Made by a program: the position numbers and the translations under genes. From the NCBI RefSeq assembly GCF_004765795.1, contig NZ_SBIV01000006.1, positions 1-64,000 of the forward strand: 64,000 nt of DNA. The letters run 5' to 3'. The stretch is from Halorussus marinus. Its GTDB lineage: Archaea; Halobacteriota; Halobacteria; Halobacteriales; Haladaptataceae. This document shows positions 9,000 through 19,560 of the stretch, piece by piece (position 1 is the first letter of the stretch; each line of letters starts with the position of its first letter). The notes under the pieces were generated by a model, which was not told the origin of the DNA, ran no database searches, and was given only the letters and a program-made list of their open reading frames with translations.

Positions 9000-9548
9000 G
9001 AAGGTGCGGGACACCGGTGCTCGTTGGCGTTGTCGAAGACGGCGATGTAGCGAGCGACGATACTGCTCCCACGCGTCCAGCCGTGATGGTCTTCGAGATG
9101 TCGGCGCGGTCGCGACCTCCTTCAGGATGTCTCGGACGCGGTTGTTCGAGATAGAGTCCGGAGAAGTCAGCTTGCAGAACCGGGGATCGCTGTCGTCGCC
9201 GGGATGGTCGTCGAGCTACTTCCGGGCGTAGAGGACCGCGAGGACGAGCACGGGCGATCGACGGCCAGTCTTCCCGTCGAGGGTGCCGTGGAGGCCGTAC
9301 TGGTGGTCGGTGGCTGCGCCAGCGGTTCGGTCGAAGAGATCGCCCGGCCGGGAGCCGAGGTCCCAGGCGAGCGCGACGAGTGTGCGGTCGCGGGAGTTGA
9401 GACAGGCATCGAGCATCGGCGGGGTGTCTTCGTCCCAGTGCAGCATGTCGGTCGGGTCCGGCGCGGGATCGTATTTGTATCGGGCGTGTAAAGATCGGAT
9501 GTAAAGCCCTTCCCAAGCGTTTCTGGCGATCCGCCGAACGCTTACTCT
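9000..9548 (-). pseudogene. Decayed haloarchaeal tyrosine recombinase (integrase)
   Basis: Pieces of one integrase can be read across all three minus-strand frames. From 9548 down: 'RNAWEGLYIRSLHARYKYDP', then 'DMLHWDEDTPPMLDACLNSR' and 'GSRPGDLFD' (core-domain Arg region), 'GLHGTLDGKTGRRSPVLV' (beta-hairpin Lys), a TAG in place of the residue before 'LDDHPGDD', then 'FCKLTSPDSISNNRVRDILK', a frameshift near 'EVADRADISKT', and finally 'HHGWTRGSSIVARYIAVFDN' (His...Tyr block). The N-terminal third is missing. Stop and frameshifts make it non-functional. It marks an old integration event beside the S-layer gene. Confidence 0.8.
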
Positions 9549-9884
9549 CTAGTCCCGCGCCTTCGAGTCGGTATGCGACCCGTACGATGTGCCGCCTCGG
9601 ACCGCTCGGACCGATCGGCATCGGATACACGCGGCCTGAACTGACGAAGGCAACGCCTGATTACCTCGCGAACCGAGAGCGTAACCCCGCCGTACCGACT
9701 CGTCGATCGGCTCGCCGAAACCGGCGCAGAGTCGGTTCTAAATTTTATCGCGGCGCCTCGGACGGTTATGAAACGTTTCGGTTCCGGAGCGGTCGCGCTG
9801 AACTGATCTGAAATCGCGCTAACGCTCGTCGGCTTATAAGGTCTCGCTCGTGGTACGTGTCATCGCGGTCGAGGTGACCCCACG
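9549..9884. other. Gap with no supported gene
   Basis: About 335 bp. It holds the broken edge of the integrase remnant and a TATA-like 'GGCTTATAAGG' at 9830-9840, about 45 nt before the ATG at 9885. No RNA gene or conserved frame was recognised. Confidence 0.5.
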
Positions 9885-10178
9885 ATGCCCGAATCGTCCC
9901 TCCAACAGGAAAACGGCTCCGCCGTGAGTTCCCCTGCCGACGCTGGCGAAGCGACCGCAGGGCGTCACAAGCTCTCAGCGCTGTTCGAGCGGTACCACGA
10001 GCACGCGCTCACCACGCCGTTCGAGGTGCTCGGTTTCTGGGCGGCGGTCGCGCTCCCGTTTCTCTACCTGCCGCTCTTGCTCACCGGGCTCTCTACGGAC
10101 GCCGAACTGATCACGTTCCTCGGACTCCTCGCGCTCAACGTCGCGGCCCTCCTCGCCGGCCACGACCACAAGCGGTGA
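9885..10178 (+). CDS. Small haloarchaeal membrane protein
   Basis: 97 residues. The first about 45 are polar and Ala/Glu/Ser-rich; two hydrophobic helices follow (about 46-66 and 72-90), ending 'GHDHKR'. No known motif. Small two-helix proteins of this kind are widespread in haloarchaea and mostly uncharacterised. It ends about 80 nt before the aldo/keto reductase and reads in the same direction, but co-transcription is uncertain. Confidence 0.7.
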   Translation: MPESSLQQENGSAVSSPADAGEATAGRHKLSALFERYHEHALTTPFEVLGFWAAVALPFLYLPLLLTGLSTDAELITFLGLLALNVAALLAGHDHKR

Positions 10179-10258
10179 CGAGGCCGCCCGGGCCCCGTTT
10201 TCGTCGTCGACTCGCGGAGATAGACGCGTTTAACCGCCGGCCGGACGACGGTGTACGC

Positions 10259-11227
10259 ATGGGTCTGGACACGGTGTCGCTCGGGCGGACCGGCACGAAG
10301 GTCAGCGAACTCGCCTTTGGGACGTGGCGCTTCGGCCGCGAGAACGACGAGGACGACGTCGAGATCGGTAAAGAGCGCGCCCACGAACTCCTCGACGCCT
10401 ACGCCGCGGCGGGCGGCAACTTCATCGACACCGCCGACATGTACGGCGACGGCCGGAGCGAGGAGTACATCGGCGACTGGCTCGCCGACCGCGACCGCGA
10501 GGAGTTCGTGATCGCCTCGAAGATCTACTGGCCGACCCGCGAGGACCCGAACGGCTGGGGGCTCTCGCGCAAGCACCTCCGAAACAGCATCGAGGGGATC
10601 CTCGACCGGCTCGGCACCGACTACGTCGACCTGCTCTACGTCCACCGGTGGGACGACGACACGCCGGTCGAGGAGTTCATGCGGACCCTCGACGGCTTCG
10701 TTCGCGACGGCAAGGTCAACTACCTCGGCGCCTCGACGCTCGAACCAAACGCCTGGAAAGTCGCCAAGGCGAACGAGATCGCCGACCGGCGCGGCTACGA
10801 GCCGTTCAAACTCGCCCAACCCCGCTACAATCTCGCCAACCGCGAGATCGAGGGCAACTACCTCGAGATGTGTACGGACTACGACATCGGCGTGGTGCCC
10901 TGGAGCCCGCTGGCCGGCGGCTTCCTGACCGGCAAGTACGAGCGCGACGCCGAGCCGCCGGAGGGGACCCGGGGTGCGACCGACCAGCAGTTCCGTGAGT
11001 CGTATCTCACTCCGGAGAACTTCGACGCGCTGGAGGCGGCCGAAGCGATCGCCGACGCGGTCGACGCCACGCCCGCGCAGGTCAGTCTGGCGTGGCTCGT
11101 CCACCACGGGCGGGTCACCGCGCCCATCGTCGGCGCTCGCACGGTCGACCAGCTAGAGGAGAACCTCGCGGCCGCCGAGATCGACCTCACCGCCGACCAG
11201 TTCGACCGACTGGCGAACGCGAAGTGA
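10259..11227 (+). CDS. Aldo/keto reductase
   Basis: 322 residues from the ATG at 10259 (MGLDTVSLG); the frame continues upstream to 10175 but that part is not conserved-looking. The catalytic tetrad can be followed: D in 'FIDTADMYG' with Y in the same motif, K in 'VIASKIYW', H in 'LLYVHRWDDD'. The C-terminal 'PIVGARTVDQLEENLAA' is the cofactor-binding loop. These (beta/alpha)8 enzymes reduce aldehydes and ketones with NADPH in the cytoplasm. The sequence resembles the Tas/YajO-type branch. Substrate unknown. Confidence 0.9.
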   Translation: MGLDTVSLGRTGTKVSELAFGTWRFGRENDEDDVEIGKERAHELLDAYAAAGGNFIDTADMYGDGRSEEYIGDWLADRDREEFVIASKIYWPTREDPNGWGLSRKHLRNSIEGILDRLGTDYVDLLYVHRWDDDTPVEEFMRTLDGFVRDGKVNYLGASTLEPNAWKVAKANEIADRRGYEPFKLAQPRYNLANREIEGNYLEMCTDYDIGVVPWSPLAGGFLTGKYERDAEPPEGTRGATDQQFRESYLTPENFDALEAAEAIADAVDATPAQVSLAWLVHHGRVTAPIVGARTVDQLEENLAAAEIDLTADQFDRLANAK

Positions 11228-11253
11228 GCGGCTCGGCCGACTCGTTTTCCCCG

Positions 11254-11448
11254 CTATCGGCTCACGACGTACGCCACCACCAGCACCGCGACGGCGAGCA
11301 CCGAGATCGCGGGATGGGAAAGCGTCTCGACGCTCAAGAAGTACAGTGCGGCGTTGGCGACCGCGACGCCCGCACCGGCGGCGAACAGCGCCTCGGTTCG
11401 GGCGTCGGCGCCGGTCGCCGGCGGGTCGCCGACCGTCCAGTCGTTCAT
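11254..11448 (-). CDS. Small two-helix membrane protein
   Basis: 64 residues, ATG at 11448. A polar N-terminus (MNDWTVGDPPATGADARTEA) is followed by two hydrophobic segments (about 21-38 and 45-63) ending 'VVSR'. No enzyme motif. It is convergent with the aldo/keto reductase and lies 40 nt downstream of the EamA gene on the same strand. Conserved haloarchaeal hypothetical protein; function unknown. Confidence 0.65.
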   Translation of the reverse strand: MNDWTVGDPPATGADARTEALFAAGAGVAVANAALYFLSVETLSHPAISVLAVAVLVVAYVVSR

Positions 11449-11488
11449 CCCGGAGTGGTGGCGACGGCGCCATCATAGTCCTTCCGGA

Positions 11489-12415
11489 CTACCGTCGAGT
11501 GATCGCGGCCCGGATTCGGGGGAGTTCGCGGGCGAGCGCCCGGCGCTTCAGCAGGCAGAACCCCGCGAAGATGACGAGGAAGCCGACCGCCGTCGCGGGG
11601 GTGACCTGCTCGTCGAGGAACCACCACCCCGAGAGCGCGGCGAAGACGGGCGCGACGTACGACACCAGATTGATCTCGATCGGGCCGAGTCGGTCGAGGA
11701 GATCGAAGTACACCAGAAAGCCGAGCGCGCTCGCCGCGACCGAGAGGTACGCCATCGCGGCGATCGACTCGGGGGTCCACGCGACCGCCGACAGCGACTC
11801 GGTCGGCAGGGCGGCGCTGGCGGCGTGCATCAGCCCCGCGCCGAGGAGCATCGACCACGCCTCCATCGTCTCGATCGGGAGTTCGGCCTCGATCCGCCGG
11901 GTCAGCACGCTCCCGAGCGCGAACGCCAGAGCGGCCGCGAACACCAGCCCCTTCCCGACCACGTCGGCGGCGAGCAGGTTGTTGGGATCCGGTCGGCTTA
12001 GGACGACGACCCCGACCAGCCCGAGCGCGAGCCCCGCCGTCCCGGCGGCCGTCAGGCGTTCGCTCGGTAGCAGTAGCCGCGCGAAGCCCGTCGTCAACAC
12101 CGGGCTGAGGCTCACGATGACCGAGGCCGTTGCGCTCGTGGTGTGTTGCTCGCCCACGAAGAGGAAGGCGTGATAGCCCGCGATCAACAGCGCCCCGCCG
12201 ACCGCGACCAGCGACCACTCGCCGCGGGTCCGGGGCCGCCAGCGCTCGGTCGCGTACACCGCGTAGCCGAGCATGATGACTCCCGCGATGTCGTAGCGGA
12301 TCGCGGCGAACAACACCGGCGGAAAGTACTCGAGTCCGGCCTTGATGGCCATGAACGCCGACCCCCAGACGGCCGCCAACACGACGAACAGCGCGACGTT
12401 ACGGTATCTGCTCAC
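11489..12415 (-). CDS. EamA/DMT-family transporter
   Basis: 308 residues with a GTG start. Ten hydrophobic segments in two repeated five-helix halves are characteristic of the drug/metabolite transporter superfamily. The 'AAVWGSAFMAIKAGLEYFPP' start and the second-half 'ASALGFLVYFDLLDRLGPIE' are classic EamA signatures. Members export amino acids, metabolites or toxic compounds across the cytoplasmic membrane; the substrate cannot be deduced. The Arg-rich C-terminus faces the cytoplasm. Confidence 0.9.
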   Translation of the reverse strand: MSRYRNVALFVVLAAVWGSAFMAIKAGLEYFPPVLFAAIRYDIAGVIMLGYAVYATERWRPRTRGEWSLVAVGGALLIAGYHAFLFVGEQHTTSATASVIVSLSPVLTTGFARLLLPSERLTAAGTAGLALGLVGVVVLSRPDPNNLLAADVVGKGLVFAAALAFALGSVLTRRIEAELPIETMEAWSMLLGAGLMHAASAALPTESLSAVAWTPESIAAMAYLSVAASALGFLVYFDLLDRLGPIEINLVSYVAPVFAALSGWWFLDEQVTPATAVGFLVIFAGFCLLKRRALARELPRIRAAITRR

Positions 12416-12472
12416 GCCGACACATCACGGGCCGGGTGGGGTCAACGTTTCGAAGCGCGCTCTGCTTGCCGG

Positions 12473-12964
12473 TTAGTCGGCGCGTCGTTCGTCCCGGATC
12501 GCTCGCAGTACGTCTTGGCGCGCGACGATGCCGACGAGTTCGCCCTCGCTGACGACCGGCAGTCGGTTGATGTCCCGGTCGTCGTCGGCGAGCAGGTCGA
12601 GGATCGCGTCGAGGTCGGCGTCCGGGTCGACGGTCACCACGTCGTCGGTCATGATCGTCCGGACGGGCTTGCCCGCGTGTTTCAGCAGGTCGAGTTCGGC
12701 GTCGAGTTCGTCCCACGAGAGGTCGATCGCGTATTCGATGGTCTCTAAGAACGGCGGGAGCCCGACCGGGATCCAGAGGGTGCGGTCGCTCGGCTGGAAC
12801 AGGTGGACGAGGTCGTGTTGGGTCACCATGCCGACGACCTCGCCGTCGTCCACGACCGGAAAGCCGTTGAAGTCGACTCGGGCGAGCCGGGTCAGGACCT
12901 CGCCGATCTCGTCGTCGGGACTGACCGTCTCCACGTCGGTCGTCATCAGATCGCGGGCGTTCAT
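12473..12964 (-). CDS. Tandem CBS-domain protein
   Basis: 163 residues with two CBS units. The first begins 'MNARDLMTTDVETVSPDDEI' and contains 'NGFPVVDDGEVVGMVTQHDL'; the second starts around 'VRTIMTDDVVTVDPDADL' and ends 'INRLPVVSEGELVGIVARQD'. CBS pairs bind adenine nucleotides and regulate partner proteins. There is no catalytic domain here, so it probably acts as a separate sensor subunit. Its partner is not evident from the neighbours. Confidence 0.88.
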   Translation of the reverse strand: MNARDLMTTDVETVSPDDEIGEVLTRLARVDFNGFPVVDDGEVVGMVTQHDLVHLFQPSDRTLWIPVGLPPFLETIEYAIDLSWDELDAELDLLKHAGKPVRTIMTDDVVTVDPDADLDAILDLLADDDRDINRLPVVSEGELVGIVARQDVLRAIRDERRAD

Positions 12965-13056
12965 GTCGGTGCCGAGGGCCGCCCGGCCCGTATGCGTTCC
13001 GATGGCGGGCTCGGGCGGCGAGAGGAGTTACGGTCCGCGAGCCCGTCTCGGTTCCC

Positions 13057-13158
13057 ATGGCGGATCAGGACGGCTACGTCTGTGAGGCCTGTGGCGACGA
13101 GTTCGAGTCCGAACGGGCGCTCCGCGACCACGTCGACAGGGTGGGGCTGGTGAGCTGA
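13057..13158 (+). CDS. 33-residue zinc-finger-like protein
   Basis: ATG to TGA, 33 residues: 'ADQDGYVCEACGDEFESER' followed by 'ALRDHVDRVGLVS'. It has the CxxC knuckle and helix of the C2H2-type mini-proteins common in haloarchaea, but after the first His the expected second His is absent (HVDRV). It may bind zinc with another ligand or be degenerate. It lies in the gap between the CBS gene and the RNase H-like gene. Confidence 0.6.
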   Translation: MADQDGYVCEACGDEFESERALRDHVDRVGLVS

Positions 13159-13175
13159 CCGGGAGCCGCCCGCGG

Positions 13176-13811
13176 TCAGTCGCTGGCTCGGCGGTCGGCT
13201 CTGGAGGGCGGCGGGATCTGGGCCTCGCTCGATCCGATGTCTTCGGGGAGCAGACACCGCTCGGAGCCCGCGTTGACGTGTGCGTACTCGCTCGGCGCGT
13301 TCGCGAGCGCGTGGGCGGGGTTCGTGTCGCTCCCGACCACGGCGGCCCGTAGCTCCTCGAACCCGCAGATGCGCGCACGGATCCCGCGCCAGTGGTTCCG
13401 GTCGGCGGTCGGGATCCGCAGCTCTCTTGGGGGCGATCGGTCGCTCCGGCGGGTCGCCAGCGACGCGCTGTTGACGTTCGCCGCGAGGTCGTCGTGGTCG
13501 ACCACGACGCCGACCCGGGCGTCGGCGGGCGCCCGCTCGGCCAGCACGTCGAGCCCGAGGTGGAGCGCCCGGTACTCGGCGGCGTTGTTGTCCGCGACGG
13601 TGTCGTCCGGGAGCGCGATCCGTTCGACCCGTCGGCCGTCGCGCGTCTCGATGATCGCGCCGAGCCCGCCGCCGCCGCTGTCGAGGTCGTAGGAGCCGTC
13701 GGTGGCGACGTAGAAGTCCCGGTGGTGGGTTCGGGGCGGGTGGGCGATGTGGGGCGTGGGCGATTCGTCGAACAGTGCCCGGAGGGGAGCAGACCGGCCG
13801 TGAACGGCCAT
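13176..13811 (-). CDS. Ribonuclease H-like protein
   Basis: 211 residues. The RNase H fold is marked by 'FYVATDGSYD' (first Asp), 'GGGGLGAIIE', 'ADNNAAEYRALHLGLDVL' (Glu) and 'VGVVVDHDDLAANVN' (third acidic residue). The family (RNase HI/RVT_3-like) cleaves RNA in RNA-DNA hybrids in the cytoplasm. Compared with canonical RNase HI, the C-terminal half is divergent and about 60 residues longer, so the substrate may differ. A TATA-like 'CACTTAAGG' lies about 30 nt upstream of the start. Confidence 0.75.
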   Translation of the reverse strand: MAVHGRSAPLRALFDESPTPHIAHPPRTHHRDFYVATDGSYDLDSGGGGLGAIIETRDGRRVERIALPDDTVADNNAAEYRALHLGLDVLAERAPADARVGVVVDHDDLAANVNSASLATRRSDRSPPRELRIPTADRNHWRGIRARICGFEELRAAVVGSDTNPAHALANAPSEYAHVNAGSERCLLPEDIGSSEAQIPPPSRADRRASD

Positions 13812-14030
13812 ACGCTCGCTTCGGTGTCCGATCCCTTAAGTGTACGGCCGCGAGCCCCATCGCCGCGTCGAACGCCGCCGTCCGATGCGGACCCGTCCGC
13901 CCGCCGACACACGGTTTCGATCGTCCGTCTCCGGGCGAGTCGGGCGGTACCCTTATGTCGATCACCGTGGTCGTAATCGGACGGAACGGCGCCCGGCCGG
14001 ATCGGTTCCGGGCGCTCGGTCACCTCCACT

Positions 14031-14435
14031 ATGAGCCACGACCACTCCGGGGAGACGGACGTCTCGGCTCCCCACGCTCCGATGCAGGACGTACTGCCGA
14101 TGACCGGCGAGAGCGAGCGCCTCGACGCGGTGTTCCGGGCGCTCGCGGACCACCGCCGCCGATGGGTGTGTCACTACCTCGCCCGCCGGGACGGCCCCGC
14201 CTCGGTCGACGAGCTCGCCGAACTGCTCGCGGCCTCGACGACCGAGAAGCGCCGGGCGGTGCTCACCGCCGCCGAAATCGAGAAGACCCGAGCCGAGCTC
14301 CTCCAGATCCACCTCCCGAAGCTCTCGGAGGCCGGCGTCCTCGACCACGACACTGAGGCGAGTCGGGTCCGGTTCGCGGCAGACGACGACGTCGAGGACG
14401 TTCTGGGGGTCGCCTCGGAGACGGACTTCGAGTGA
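14031..14435 (+). CDS. Haloarchaeal winged-helix domain protein (DUF7344-like)
   Basis: 134 residues. The core 'LDAVFRALADHRRRWVCHYL' starts a winged-helix domain seen in many haloarchaeal regulators. A typical DNA-binding helix and wing follow to about residue 115 ('LPKLSEAGVLDHD', 'VRFAADDD'). The family is predicted to be transcriptional regulators, but targets are generally unknown. The gene is convergent with the malic enzyme, separated by 18 nt. Confidence 0.75.
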   Translation: MSHDHSGETDVSAPHAPMQDVLPMTGESERLDAVFRALADHRRRWVCHYLARRDGPASVDELAELLAASTTEKRRAVLTAAEIEKTRAELLQIHLPKLSEAGVLDHDTEASRVRFAADDDVEDVLGVASETDFE

Positions 14436-14453
14436 ATCGCGGGCTCGCGAACG

Positions 14454-16712
<2,259 letters not shown>

Positions 16713-16801
16713 GGCGCGACAAATCGCGCCCGTCCCTAAAAAACTATGCGAACCCGTCGAAATTGATTTCGACGAACGACGAACTCACGGGGTCGACTCG
16801 C

Positions 16802-17905
16802 TCACTCCTCGACGACCAGCACGTCCGGGCGCGAGACCGCGGCGTCGACGCCCTCGGCCGACACCTCGGTCGTCGGCCACCGGCCGGTGTCGGTCAGCAC
16901 CTCGAAGCCGCCGTCGGCCACCACCACCGTGTCCTCGCTCTTCGCGCCCGCGACCGTGGGGTTCCACGCGTAGGCCATCGGCGCGGTCACCGCGTGGTCG
17001 GCGTCGGGCCTCGCGATCCACTCGCGGCCGGCGAACCCGGCCGCCCCGCCCTGATGGTGTCGCCGCCACTCCCCGGGGTGGCCCGCCCGGTCGTAGGCGT
17101 CCCGAATCGCGTCGAAGACGTCGCCGGCGGTCCCGCCCCGCTCGGCCGCGTCCCGGGTCGCGCCGAGCGCCGCGACCTCGACCGCCCGGGCGGCCTCGTG
17201 GCGGTCTCGCAGGTCCGCGAGCGCCCCGTCGGCCAGCGCCGACTCGAAGGCGACCGTCCGGGTCGCGCTCGCGTGCAACCCGCCGCGCTCGGCGGTCACC
17301 GACACCAGCGCGTACCCGCCGAGTTCGGCGTCGGTCGGGGTGTAGTGGCGGTAGGTACGGGCGCGCTCGGCGCCGCCGACCAGCGCGACCGGCGCCTCGA
17401 TGTCGCGGGCCGACAGCGCGACCCGGAGCGCGGAGGCGACCTCGGTCTCGGCGTCGCCGGGCCGGAGCTCGCGGCAGACCGCCTCCAGCGCGCTCGCGGT
17501 CTCGCGGCCGAGTTCGCGGTAGCGCGCGACGTCGTCGTCGGTCAGCGGCTGGCGAACCCGGCGGGGCTCGATCGACTCGAACCCCGGCACCTCGAAGTCG
17601 GCCGCGGCGGGCTCGGGCGCGCGGTCGGCCACCGCGGCCGCGAGCGACGTCTCGTGCCACGCGAACGACGACACCGAGACGCCCGCGTCGAGTTCCTCCT
17701 CGCGGAGCCGGTCGGCCTCGATGTTGCTGGTCACGACCTCGAGGCCGTCGCCGTCGTAGCCGACCGCGGCGACGCCGACTTCTGCCTCGCGGTCGACGAC
17801 GTTGCTCGCGCCGGTCAGCCACGCGAACGCGTTCGGCCGGCCGAACCACACCGATTCGAGGTCCCGGTCGTCGAGGGCGGCGTCGAGGCGCTCGTGTTTG
17901 GTCAT
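16802..17905 (-). CDS. M24-family (Xaa-Pro dipeptidase-like) protein lacking metal ligands
   Basis: 367 residues. The N-terminal creatinase-type domain (1-140) and the C-terminal pita-bread fold are recognisable from 'RHYTPTDAELGGYALVSVTA', 'HHQGGAAGFAGREWI' and 'AYAWNPTVAGAKSEDTVVV'. In metallopeptidases the fold carries two Asp, a His and two Glu. Here the first Asp site reads 'VSVTAERGGLHASATRT', with Ala/Ser where the Asp ligands belong, although His and Glu remain. It is probably not a standard metallopeptidase and may be a creatinase-like or binding protein. Conserved in haloarchaea as 'M24 family peptidase'. Confidence 0.75.
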   Translation of the reverse strand: MTKHERLDAALDDRDLESVWFGRPNAFAWLTGASNVVDREAEVGVAAVGYDGDGLEVVTSNIEADRLREEELDAGVSVSSFAWHETSLAAAVADRAPEPAAADFEVPGFESIEPRRVRQPLTDDDVARYRELGRETASALEAVCRELRPGDAETEVASALRVALSARDIEAPVALVGGAERARTYRHYTPTDAELGGYALVSVTAERGGLHASATRTVAFESALADGALADLRDRHEAARAVEVAALGATRDAAERGGTAGDVFDAIRDAYDRAGHPGEWRRHHQGGAAGFAGREWIARPDADHAVTAPMAYAWNPTVAGAKSEDTVVVADGGFEVLTDTGRWPTTEVSAEGVDAAVSRPDVLVVEE

Positions 17906-18080
17906 GCGTGGTCGGTCGCCGGCGACCGCCTTGAAGGGCGCGGCTTCGACGGCCGCGGGCGGCGTCCGCCTCCGAGCCGCGGTCGGACAACTCTAAGTGC
18001 GACCGGCCGAAACGTCCGATGAGGGGAGTTCAAACCGTGCAACTCAACACACGATTCGCGTCGACGGGAGGGCCGCGCTG

Positions 18081-18557
18081 ATGGTTCGATTCCGACACCT
18101 CGCGGCGGTCACCACCGGGCTGACGTTCTCGCTCATCCTGCTTGGGGTCTACACCGCCGCGATGGGCGCGGGACTGTCGTGCTCGGCCCAGTGGCCGCTC
18201 TGTGACGGCGGCGTGCTCCCGCAGACGTTCCCGAGCTTCGTCGAGTGGTTCCACCGCCTCGTCGCGATGATCACCGGCTTCTTCATCATCGCCACGACGG
18301 TCGGCGCGTGGAAGTACCACGCCGAGCGCCGGATCCGCGGGGCCGCGACCCTCGCGCTCGCGGTCACGCCGCTCCAGATGGTGCTGGGCGGGGCGACGGT
18401 CTTCGTCTACACCCCGGTCGTGCAGGTGGCCCACCACGCCGCCGCGCTCACCATCTTCGGGTCGCTTATGGCGACCACGCTGTGGTCCTACGAGAGCGAG
18501 CGCGCCCCCGAGAGCCGGTCGACCGACGCGGCCGCGGGCTATCCGAGCGACGACTGA
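18081..18557 (+). CDS. Heme A synthase-like membrane protein (CtaA/Cox15 half-size)
   Basis: 158 residues from the ATG at 18081; a GTG at 17997 would add 28 polar residues and is less likely. Four hydrophobic helices. 'GAGLSCSAQWPLCDG' holds the paired Cys loop and 'EWFHRLVAM' and 'VQVAHHAAA' hold the helix-buried His residues that ligate heme. Bacterial CtaA has eight helices in two such halves; the archaeal short form has four. It would convert heme O to heme A for terminal oxidases. Confidence 0.8.
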   Translation: MVRFRHLAAVTTGLTFSLILLGVYTAAMGAGLSCSAQWPLCDGGVLPQTFPSFVEWFHRLVAMITGFFIIATTVGAWKYHAERRIRGAATLALAVTPLQMVLGGATVFVYTPVVQVAHHAAALTIFGSLMATTLWSYESERAPESRSTDAAAGYPSDD

Positions 18558-18648
18558 CCCTGATTTTAGCGGCTCTCCCGTCCGAATTTCGACCTTTCAG
18601 GCCAACGGTTATGTGTGACCGTACTGCACGTAGTACCGGGGGAAACAA

Positions 18649-19554
18649 ATGAACGTAAACAGACGGACGTTCGTTCGGGGGAGCGCAGGCATCGTCGGCG
18701 GACTCACGCTCGGGGGCGTGGCCGCCGGACAGGACGACGAGACGATCCGGATCGGCTCGGACATCCCGTACAATCCGTTCGAGTACCGCACCGAGGACGG
18801 GACGCTGGTGGGGTTCGACGTCGACGTAGCCGAGGCCGTCTTCGCCGAGCAGATGGACAGGGAGTACGAGTTCGTCCAGACCGGCTTCGACACGATCATC
18901 CCGAGTCTCAACAACGGGAACTTCCGGATCATCATGTCGGCGATGACGATCAACGAACAGCGCGCCGAGCAGGTCGACTTCTCGGACCCGTACTTCATCG
19001 CGTTTCAGACGGTGGCGGTGCTCGAAAGCGGGGACGTCCAGAGCCTCGAAGACCTCCGGGGCCGGACGGTCGCCGTCCAGAAGGGGACGACCGGAGAGGC
19101 GGCCGCCCAGGACCTCCAAGAGCAGTTCGACGGCGAACTCACGATCGACAGCTACGACCAGATCACCGGCGCGTTCAACGCCCTACGCAACGCCCAGGCG
19201 GTCGCGGTCATCAACGACAACGCGGTCAACCTCCAGTACGTCGACGAACGCGACTCCGTCGTGATGCTGGAGGGCGAGGGCCAGGCCGCCGAGGAGTTCG
19301 ACGACGCGCCGCCGTACCTCACGCTCACCGTCGAGCGCTACGGCATCGCGTTCAGGCAGGACGACGACGAGTTCCGCGAGCAGGTCAACGAGGCGCTCGC
19401 CGCGGTGATCGAGAGCGGCCGGTACGCCGAAATTTACCGCGAGTACTTCCCGGGCGACCCGCCGGCGGGCATCGTCGGCGACGCCGGGACGACGACGGCC
19501 GACGGCGAGACGACCGACGAGGCGCCGACCGAGACCACCGCCGACGGCGGGTAG
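18649..19554 (+). CDS. ABC transporter, amino-acid-binding protein (Tat-exported)
   Basis: 301 residues. 'NRRTFVRGSAGIVGGLTLGG' is a twin-arginine signal. The mature part (from about residue 26) follows the solute-binding type 3 family: 'IRIGSDIPYNPFEYRTEDG', 'GFDVDVAEAVFAEQM' and 'DTIIPSLNNGNFRIIMSAMT'. Unusually, no lipobox Cys follows the signal, so it may be anchored by an uncleaved signal or be free at the cell surface. A Thr/Glu-rich tail ends the protein. It starts the operon with the permease (19561) and ATPase (20420). Confidence 0.92.
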   Translation: MNVNRRTFVRGSAGIVGGLTLGGVAAGQDDETIRIGSDIPYNPFEYRTEDGTLVGFDVDVAEAVFAEQMDREYEFVQTGFDTIIPSLNNGNFRIIMSAMTINEQRAEQVDFSDPYFIAFQTVAVLESGDVQSLEDLRGRTVAVQKGTTGEAAAQDLQEQFDGELTIDSYDQITGAFNALRNAQAVAVINDNAVNLQYVDERDSVVMLEGEGQAAEEFDDAPPYLTLTVERYGIAFRQDDDEFREQVNEALAAVIESGRYAEIYREYFPGDPPAGIVGDAGTTTADGETTDEAPTETTADGG

Positions 19555-19560
19555 CTCGCG

